A stretch of DNA of 7,737 nt from Gammaproteobacteria bacterium (lineage in GTDB: Bacteria > Pseudomonadota > Gammaproteobacteria > GRL18): NCBI GenBank assembly GCA_024511395.1, contig JANELJ010000097.1, positions 1 to 7,737 of the forward strand, read 5' to 3'. Made by a program: the position numbers and the translations under genes. Below the pieces are notes generated by a model. That model was not told where the DNA came from. It was given only the letters and a program-made list of their open reading frames with translations, and did no database searches. This document shows, one piece after another, positions 1 through 4,621 of the stretch (positions within the stretch are counted from its first letter, which is position 1; each line of letters begins with the position of its first letter).

Positions 1-545
1 GGATCACTGCCCCCTATTAAATCCACGCGCTGAATAAAGCGCTGCCGCTCCATTTCCTTTTCCATTTCCCGGGCATAAAAGCGCAGATTATCATCATAGC
101 TAAATCCCTGTAAGATCAGGGTGGCAGTTGGAAAAGCACTGGACGAAGTCAGTTCCACAATAAAGGGCGAATCCGCTTCTTCCGGAAGGCGGGTATTATC
201 TATATGCTGAATTTCCCTGTGCAAATCCGCCAGCCGTTTATCAAACAGACGTTCATCTATATCTTCAAAACGCACAATAATATTGGACATGGAGTCTCTG
301 GACATTGAAGAAATAAAGTGAATATCAGAAACCCTGGCAATACCCTCTTCCAGCGGCTGGGTCACCCGTTTTTCAATACCCTCCGGTGCTGCACCAGGCA
401 TAAAGGTATTGATCTGGATCCAGTTAAAATTAATGGCCGGATCTTTTTCCTTAGGTAGAGATAAATAGCTCAGCACGCCCATGACCAGAACTAGAATAAA
501 GGTCAGGTTAGCCAGAACATGATGTTGTAGAAGGCGCTGGAGCAT
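1..545 (-). CDS. RND-family efflux pump inner-membrane subunit, N-terminal part (runs off the window)
   Basis: This is the first 181 codons of a large inner-membrane pump of the resistance-nodulation-division (AcrB/MexB-like) superfamily; full-length members are about 1,000-1,050 residues. The N-terminus has the expected order: a short amphipathic start (MLQRLLQHHV), a first membrane helix at about residues 12-30, then LPKEKDPAINF, which matches the family's proline/acid-rich entry into the periplasmic porter domain. Next comes the porter segment with PGAAPEGIEKRVTQPLEEGI, the typical 'PGA.pe.ve..vt.plE' signature. The first ATG after the in-frame stop upstream is at 543-545; no strong Shine-Dalgarno is visible, so translation may depend on coupling to the gene before it. 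The visible part is open with no frameshift. Its natural partner, the upstream membrane fusion protein gene, is broken. The substrate cannot be told, because the proton-relay helices and the rest of the porter lie outside the window. Confidence 0.88.
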   Translation of the reverse strand, partial: MLQRLLQHHVLANLTFILVLVMGVLSYLSLPKEKDPAINFNWIQINTFMPGAAPEGIEKRVTQPLEEGIARVSDIHFISSMSRDSMSNIIVRFEDIDERLFDKRLADLHREIQHIDNTRLPEEADSPFIVELTSSSAFPTATLILQGFSYDDNLRFYAREMEKEMERQRFIQRVDLIGGSD

Positions 546-549
546 AAAA

Positions 550-1592
550 TCAGGTTTCAGGTGCAGGGTTATGGGTTGACCATCTTTTAGGGGCTGTCTG
601 CCCTGGATAATGACTTTGGTATCGGGGGGAATTCATCTGGTTTTATGGCAGCTGAACGACCCGCCAGGGCGTTTTGCAGGGAGTGGAAGCGGGCAATGGT
701 CTGGCCGTCAGGCGTTGTTGTTACAATAAAAATACCCATTTTATTATTACGACTGACCAGCAGATTAGCCGGTATATGCTGTTCCTACATAATAATTTCC
801 ACCATGCCAAAGGCATTGGGCAAGGCTTTTTCAGCAATAAAGCTCAGGCGTACCCGCTGATGGCGAGCGCGGGTTTCTATACTCGGGACGACGGCCCGGA
901 TGGTTAAGGGATAGTAGTGGTTACGATAGACAAAATTTAATGCCCGATAATTCAGACTGTCTATCAGTACCACAGGTACCTAGACTTCAACCCCCAGATT
1001 ATCAGTATCCATCAGGCGTAACAAAGGTGTTCCAGGCGCTACATTTTTACCGGCATGGATCAGGCGCGGGGTAATCACCCCGTCAAACGGCGCAGTTATC
1101 CGGCAGCAACTTATATTTTTTTTGCCAGTTGTATTTTACTGTCCAGTAACTGTAAGCGGGCTTCGAGTTTATGGAGATTGGCCAGCAGTTGCTGGTGAGA
1201 TTCTTCAGAGACACTTTTGGTCTGCAGCAGTTTTCTGGAACGCTGGTACTGGTAGCGGGAAAACTGCAGATCCGCCTGCAGGGATTTTTTCCGCCTCCAG
1301 CTGGTCCCGCCTGAGCTCATAGTCATCGCATTCCAGGATAACCAGTAACTGACCTTTTTTAACCCGCTGACCGACCTGCACCTCAGCTCCTAACCAGAGC
1401 AGAAAGCTGAGAACTGAGCTGACTGTTCTGCAAGCTAACCACCCTGGCCGGTGCTTTTTTAACCGGGTGAAACAAGAGTTCCGACAGAGGTCTGGCAGTT
1501 ACCGGTATGATTTCCTGTGCCTGAAGAACATTGCCGGCCAGGAATAAGCCGATAAGAACCAGACCAATAAAATGCTTTGGCCTGTGTATCAT
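550..1592 (-). pseudogene. Degraded RND periplasmic membrane fusion protein (HlyD/AcrA family)
   Basis: Concatenating the frames gives a recognisable adaptor protein. In order it has a signal peptide (MIHRPKHFIGLVLIGLFLAG, with QAQ just before the mature start), a first lipoyl half (AEVQVGQRVKKGQLLVILE), a coiled-coil hairpin rich in Q/L/R, a second lipoyl half (ITAPFDGVITPRLIHAGKNV), a beta-barrel (GVEV-stop-VPVVLIDSLNYRAL), and the membrane-proximal tail (DTKVIIQGRQPLKDGQPI). The frame changes at about 1386-1391, at the T6 run 1285-1290, at the T8 run 1116-1123, and at the G6 run 624-629. In-frame TAG codons lie at 980-982 and 785-787; both read as CAG (Gln) if one C-to-T change is undone. 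The tail frame runs into the RND start without a stop; the nearest stop in another frame is at 550-552. The ATG at 1590-1592 overlaps the ancestral mazG stop by ATGA. Homopolymer sequencing errors could explain the indels but not the two nonsense codons. Confidence 0.85.
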
Positions 1593-1685
1593 CCGTTCTG
1601 TTCCTGTTTTTTAACCTGCTGCCAGACGGCTTCAAGCTCATCAATGGAAGCCTGTTCCATACGCTGCCGTATCATAATTATAAAA
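1589..1685 (-). other. Out-of-frame remnant of the native MazG C-terminus
   Basis: In the frame one base away from the present mazG end, the sequence reads FIIMIRQRMEQASIDELEAV followed by WQQVKKQEQNG and TGA. Aligned without gaps after the RFRKME helix, it places WQQVK at the same distance (26 residues) as my recollection of the E. coli MazG tail. Removing one base from the A4 run at 1682-1685 restores it. Its stop overlaps the ATG of the fusion-protein gene by four bases, which supports this as the ancestral ending. Confidence 0.8.
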
Positions 1686-2453
1686 CTGTTCCATTTTCCG
1701 GAAACGCTGGGAAAATTTATGATTACTGACCCGCAGGGCTTTTTCCGGATCAATTTCCAGTTTTCTGGCCAGATTGACGCAGGTAAACAGCACATCACCC
1801 ATTTCCTCCTGCATACGTTCAAACTGCCGGGCTTTTAGTTCACGCTGCTGTTCGCCAGCGGACTTTTCCTGTAACTGTTCATATTGAGTGATTTCATCCT
1901 GCAGTTCTCCCTGAATAATGGGTAGTACTTCTTCTGCAGTGTCCCAGTCAAAACCCACCTGGGCAATGCGTTTCTGTATTTTAACCGTGCGGGTCATGGC
2001 AGGCAGAATTTTGCTGATATTATCCATCAGGCTCAGTGCCTGCTCCGGTTCGGCAGTCTCCTCTTTTTCAGCTCTGGCCTGCTGGTTTTCAAGTTCTTTC
2101 TGCTCTTCCCAGGCTTTTAAAAAAGCGGCCTCATTTTCATATTGATGCTCACTGAATACATGGGGATGACGACGCACCATTTTATCAGCAATGGCTGCAG
2201 CAATATCTTCAAAATCAAACAGCCCTTCTTCTTTGGCCAGCTGGGCGTAAAAAACTACCTGGAATAATAAATCACCCAGCTCTTTTTTGACTTCATCCAT
2301 ATCGCCCTGCTCAATGGCTTCTGCCACTTCGTAGGCTTCTTCCAGGGTATAGGGAACCAGGGACTTATAATCCTGTTTCAGATCCCAGGGACAGCCGGTA
2401 TCAGGATCCCGCAGGGCGCTTATAATATCTAGCAGGCGTTGTAGGTGTTGCAT
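1641..2453 (-). CDS. mazG: MazG nucleoside triphosphate pyrophosphohydrolase, C-terminal tail frameshifted
   Basis: MazG hydrolyses (d)NTPs to monophosphates and pyrophosphate in the cytoplasm. It is linked to clearance of aberrant nucleotides and to ppGpp levels. The protein has two MazG domains. The N-terminal one carries GCPWD (residues 20-24) and the metal-binding E38-E39-x-x-E42 and E58-x-x-D61, with the same numbering as E. coli MazG. The second has the catalytic FERMQEEMGDVLFTCVNLAR segment followed by the KFSQRFRKMEQ helix. From about residue 256 the frame is shifted at an A4 run (plus-strand 1682-1685). The encoded end (FYNYDTAAYGTGFH) is foreign, while the native tail ending VWQQVKKQEQNG continues in another frame to a TGA at 1589-1591. 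Both catalytic domains precede the break, so activity may survive. The start ATG has a weak AGG about 10 bases upstream. A TATACT −10-like hexamer lies at 2501-2506 on the minus strand, without a clear −35. Confidence 0.92.
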   Translation of the reverse strand: MQHLQRLLDIISALRDPDTGCPWDLKQDYKSLVPYTLEEAYEVAEAIEQGDMDEVKKELGDLLFQVVFYAQLAKEEGLFDFEDIAAAIADKMVRRHPHVFSEHQYENEAAFLKAWEEQKELENQQARAEKEETAEPEQALSLMDNISKILPAMTRTVKIQKRIAQVGFDWDTAEEVLPIIQGELQDEITQYEQLQEKSAGEQQRELKARQFERMQEEMGDVLFTCVNLARKLEIDPEKALRVSNHKFSQRFRKMEQFYNYDTAAYGTGFH

Positions 2454-2575
2454 AGTAAAACCTGTTATTCAGAAAATATGGAAAATGTGAATAAAGAAAG
2501 AGTATAACCGGTTTGCGGTTTTTATGCTTGAGGTGAGAGATGGGAATGGGGGGATTTTTAACTACAGGTTATTGA

Positions 2576-2628
2576 TTAAAAAGAGCCCCTCATCCTAACC
2601 TTCTCCCGGGGGGAGAAGGAACCAGGGG
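2576..2628 (-). terminator. Putative Rho-independent terminator of the rsd gene
   Basis: Read on the minus strand just after the rsd stop codon, an outer CCCCT/AGGGG pairing (2624-2628 with 2586-2590) encloses a 9-bp hairpin (2611-2619 with 2599-2607, 3-base loop). The run CTCTTTTTA follows, with its T-run at 2578-2582. The hairpin followed by a T-run fits intrinsic termination. It separates rsd from mazG, so the two genes are probably not one transcript. The hairpin itself is a dispersed repeat, so termination may be a secondary use. Confidence 0.55.
2586..2628. repeat. Dispersed palindromic intergenic repeat (CCTCATCCTAACC... type)
   Basis: The sequence CCCCTCATCCTAACCTTCTC, followed by CCGGGGGGAGAAGG and AACCAGGGG, matches a pattern I recognise from intergenic regions of many proteobacterial genomes (CCCTCACCCTAACCCTCTCC and its complement half). 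It is a perfect 9-bp inverted repeat, 2599-2607 with 2611-2619, loop GGG. It is known as a non-coding dispersed repeat of uncertain function. The copy here lies between the 3' end of rsd and the 5' region of mazG. Confidence 0.65.
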
Positions 2629-2640
2629 ATACACGCTTAA

Positions 2641-3099
2641 TTAGCGGCCAATGCCGTCTACAGATAACAGGGCATTAATCACTTCGTCTTCTAGGTTAAT
2701 GCGATCCACCAGTAGCTCACCAACACCATTCATGCATTCCTCTAATTGCTCACATTTTAATTCTGAAACATCACTATTAAAGCGATCATGAAAATCCAGT
2801 AGTTTCTGAGTGTTGTCCACCAGTTCCGGGTAAATGCTATCAGCAATTTTTAATACTGAGGTACGGCGTTCCTTGTTTTCTTCCATGTAATTGTAGAGAT
2901 GAAAATGGGCTTTGGCTGTATAATCAACCATTGACTCGCAGAAATCTTCCAGCACTTCCTTCAGAGTATCACTGATTTCAAAAGGCTGGTAAGTCATTAC
3001 CTCTTTATACTGAGTCAGTGCAGTAGTTCTGGATTCAATCAGAGATTCAACAATACGGTGTGAATTGACACGGCGGCCTTTGACAATGGTATCAGCCAT
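2641..3099 (-). CDS. rsd: Rsd/AlgQ-family anti-sigma-70 regulator
   Basis: Rsd (E. coli) and AlgQ (Pseudomonas) are small, mostly helical cytoplasmic proteins. They bind region 4 of the housekeeping sigma factor and shift RNA polymerase toward alternative sigmas in stationary phase. This 152-residue protein is close to the usual 158-160. The diagnostic block LEDFCESMVDYTAKAHFHLY (residues 50-69) corresponds to E. coli LDDFCQSLVDYLSAGHFSIY. It is followed by IYPELVDNTQKLLDFHDRF (compare IWPQLEANTQQIMDYYD) and GELLVDRINLEDEVI (compare GEALEARFVLEDKLI). The N-terminal arm is less conserved. The ATG is preceded by AGGAACGGGAAATAAAA, giving a plausible though loosely spaced Shine-Dalgarno. The gene is divergent from cheV and followed by a terminator-like hairpin. 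I identified the family from memory of these sequences; AlgQ and Rsd are not separable here. Confidence 0.87.
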   Translation of the reverse strand: MADTIVKGRRVNSHRIVESLIESRTTALTQYKEVMTYQPFEISDTLKEVLEDFCESMVDYTAKAHFHLYNYMEENKERRTSVLKIADSIYPELVDNTQKLLDFHDRFNSDVSELKCEQLEECMNGVGELLVDRINLEDEVINALLSVDGIGR

Positions 3100-3302
3100 T
3101 TTTATTTCCCGTTCCTGTTTAAATACCGTTGTTATTTCAGGTATTAGATTCTAAAGCGTTTGAGTATCCTATATTACCTGTTAATTTTAGAAAAATCCTA
3201 CAAGCAGACTGCAATTAGCGAATTATTTCAACTTAACAAAGAGATCAGGGCCGGATCATACTTTGGTTAAAAGATGTTCAACTTGAAATTTATAACCTCT
3301 GA

Positions 3303-3412
3303 GTATCCATTGGCTGTACTTCTTGATGAAGTTTCGGCAGCAGGGACGCTGCCGAAAAGCCTCCAAGGATGGATTCACGGCGTCTTCAGCAAGGAGTACA
3401 GCCAATGGATAC
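3303..3412. repeat. Nested inverted repeat (cruciform) with internal hairpin
   Basis: The outer arms are GTATCCATTGGCTGTACT (3303-3320) and its exact complement at 3395-3412, 18 bp perfect. The pairing extends to 3331/3384, giving 29 bp with two mismatches. Inside lies a second hairpin, TTCGGCAG (3333-3340) with CTGCCGAA (3349-3356), loop CAGGGACG. The unpaired remainder reads CTCCAAGGATGGATTCACGG followed by CGT. Its CAAGGATGGATTCACGG core is a type I associate with repeated palindromic intergenic sequences in gammaproteobacteria. Confidence 0.75.
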
Positions 3413-3426
3413 GGTATTTGCGTCTA

Positions 3427-3439
3427 AATGAGAATCATT
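3427..3439 (+). promoter_or_regulatory. Fur-box-like palindrome upstream of cheV
   Basis: AATGAGAATCATT matches the 13-base centre of the classical Fur consensus (AATGATAATCATT) at 12 of 13 positions. The outer bases of the 19-bp consensus match poorly. It lies about 60 bases before the cheV start, where repression would be plausible. It sits inside the palindromic element, so it may be fortuitous or may have arrived with the element. Confidence 0.35.
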
Positions 3440-3498
3440 AAAAGTATGCTACCGCCCTAACAAAGAGATAATGTCAGAAACAATCATTTGGACTGCAC

Positions 3499-4479
3499 TT
3501 GGCTTATTTTATTCAATCAGTTGATGAACGTACCAACCTGGCAGGCACTAACCGGCTGGAGGTCCTTTTATTCAGTCTGGGCAAAGATGATACTACTGAC
3601 CGGCAGGAAGTTTATGGTATTAATGTATTTAAAGTCAGAGAAGTTATGCAGATGCCTGATATTACCCATGCCCCGGATATGCCTGATTCGGTAGAAGGTA
3701 TGACCAGTCTGCGCGGTACCATGGTGCCAGTGGTTAACCTGCCAAAATTCTGTGGACTGAATATTTCTAACAAACCGCAGATTTTAATTGTCACCGAATA
3801 CAATAAACACATGCAGGGTTTTCTGGTGCACTCGGTAGAAAATATTCTGCGTCTGCAGTGGAATGATATTAAAGTGCCGCCACCAATGATGTCTGATCGC
3901 TTAGGCGGACTGGTTACAGCCGTCACTGAACTTCAGGATGGTCGTATTGCCATGATTATGGATGTGGAAAAAGTACTGGCAGAAACAGCACACTTTGCCC
4001 AAGAAGAAAGTTATTTTGAAGAAGTCAGCAGTCTGGATGGTCAGGGTTATACCATTTTATTTGCAGACGATTCCTCTGTTGCCCGCTCCCAGATAGAACG
4101 TACCCTGGATCACATGGGTGTAGCCCATGTCAGTGCCATGAACGGTGCTGAAGCCTGGACCAAGCTCAAGGAAATTGCTTCCCGGGCAGAAACCACCGGC
4201 TTACCGGTTTCTGATTATATTCAGGCTATTCTGACCGATGTCGAGATGCCGGAAATGGATGGTTATGTATTAACCATCCATATTAAAAATGATCTGCGTT
4301 TTGCCGGTATTCCCGTTATTATGCATTCCTCACTGTCTGCAGAGGCTAATATGTCTCTGGGCCATGGTGTCGGTGCGGATGCCTATGTAGCCAAATTTGA
4401 ACCCTTGGAATTATCCAATAAGCTGGTAGAAATTCTTAAGGGCAATGAAACGCCTGCACTGGAAGATTCCAGTTCCTGA
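3499..4479 (+). CDS. cheV: CheV chemotaxis coupling protein (CheW-like domain plus receiver)
   Basis: CheV couples methyl-accepting chemoreceptors to the CheA kinase through its CheW-like domain. Phosphorylation of its receiver modulates that coupling during adaptation, and it acts at the cytoplasmic receptor arrays. The N-terminal block VDERTNLAGTNRLEVLLFSL is the CheV hallmark. The CheW domain spans about residues 17-160, with VYGINVFKVREVMQMPDI and the RGTMVPVVNL segment. The receiver spans about 183-312, with acidic D190/D191, phospho-acceptor D247 (LTDVEMPEMDG), S277/S278 and K299. The 326-residue length is normal. The likely start is TTG at 3499, since MAYFIQSVDERT aligns with known CheV beginnings; its Shine-Dalgarno is poor. 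An ATG at 3471, with AAAGAG before it, opens a different frame that stops at once, so a TTG replacing ATG or a small frameshift at the 5' end is possible. No other chemotaxis genes are in the window. Confidence 0.93.
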   Translation: MAYFIQSVDERTNLAGTNRLEVLLFSLGKDDTTDRQEVYGINVFKVREVMQMPDITHAPDMPDSVEGMTSLRGTMVPVVNLPKFCGLNISNKPQILIVTEYNKHMQGFLVHSVENILRLQWNDIKVPPPMMSDRLGGLVTAVTELQDGRIAMIMDVEKVLAETAHFAQEESYFEEVSSLDGQGYTILFADDSSVARSQIERTLDHMGVAHVSAMNGAEAWTKLKEIASRAETTGLPVSDYIQAILTDVEMPEMDGYVLTIHIKNDLRFAGIPVIMHSSLSAEANMSLGHGVGADAYVAKFEPLELSNKLVEILKGNETPALEDSSS

Positions 4480-4508
4480 TATTGCTGTCTAAACTTCAAT
4501 CAAACCAG

Positions 4509-4558
4509 GCTTCCTCCTGTTCGATATTTCAGGAAAAGGGCGGAAGCTTTACCTTTTT
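4509..4558 (+). terminator. Weak terminator-like hairpin after cheV
   Basis: GCTTCC (4509-4514) pairs with GGAAGC (4542-4547), and inside it TCCTG (4515-4519) pairs with CAGGA (4530-4534), leaving a bulge of seven bases on the right side. TTTACCTTTTT follows. It lies about 30 bases past the cheV stop and before the kinase gene, so it would separate the two transcripts. The bulge makes it uncertain. Confidence 0.4.
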
Positions 4559-4610
4559 CCCATAAAACGGTATGTTATTACATCGTTAATATTTATTACT
4601 ATCCGGGTAA

Positions 4611-4615
4611 AAGGA
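4611..4615 (+). promoter_or_regulatory. Shine-Dalgarno that selects the TTG start of the sensor kinase
   Basis: AAGGA ends six bases before the TTG at 4622, an ideal spacing. The alternative in-frame ATG at 4631 would be 15 bases away, too far. The site therefore favours TTG initiation. Confidence 0.6.
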
Positions 4616-4621
4616 CTATTT

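Larger units (their letters stand above)
3234..3469. mobile_element. MITE-like palindromic element with terminal inverted repeats and flanking 12-bp direct repeats
   Basis: An exact 12-bp direct repeat, TAACAAAGAGAT, lies at 3234-3245 and 3458-3469. Just inside it are imperfect terminal inverted repeats: GGGCCGGATCATACTTT (3248-3264) and the complement of 3441-3457, GGGCGGTAGCATACTTT, matching at 14 of 17 positions. The right repeat abuts its direct repeat exactly; the left one is two bases away. The interior is a large cruciform (3303-3412). Structure, size (about 210 bp) and lack of a gene fit a non-autonomous insertion whose direct repeats would be a target-site duplication. A 12-bp duplication is long for common MITE families, so a locally duplicated leader around a palindromic intergenic repeat is the alternative. 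Confidence 0.5.
3100..3498. other. Divergent intergenic region between rsd and cheV
   Basis: This 399-base gap has no coding potential. From left to right it holds the AT-rich rsd leader and probable promoter zone (3100-3230; no confident −35/−10 pair), a first TAACAAAGAGAT direct repeat (3234-3245), a nested palindromic element (3248-3457), a Fur-box-like sequence inside its right end, and a second TAACAAAGAGAT (3458-3469) just before cheV. Both divergent promoters must lie here or within the element. Confidence 0.8.

Noticed and set aside
645..907. Overlapping plus-strand open frames of 71 and 77 codons
   Set aside because: They lie antisense to the recognisable fusion-protein remnant, show no family features and have no convincing ribosome binding site.
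1918..2145. Plus-strand open frame of 75 codons within mazG
   Set aside because: It is a Ser-rich shadow of the conserved MazG coding strand with no independent signal.
2506..2523. AACCG/CGGTT hairpin followed by TTTTT on the plus strand
   Set aside because: The stem is only 5 bp and no plus-strand gene lies upstream to terminate; it falls in the mazG promoter area.
3303..3412. CRISPR repeat or tRNA-like structure
   Set aside because: There is one palindrome only, with no regularly spaced repeats, and it does not fold to a cloverleaf with tRNA consensus arms.
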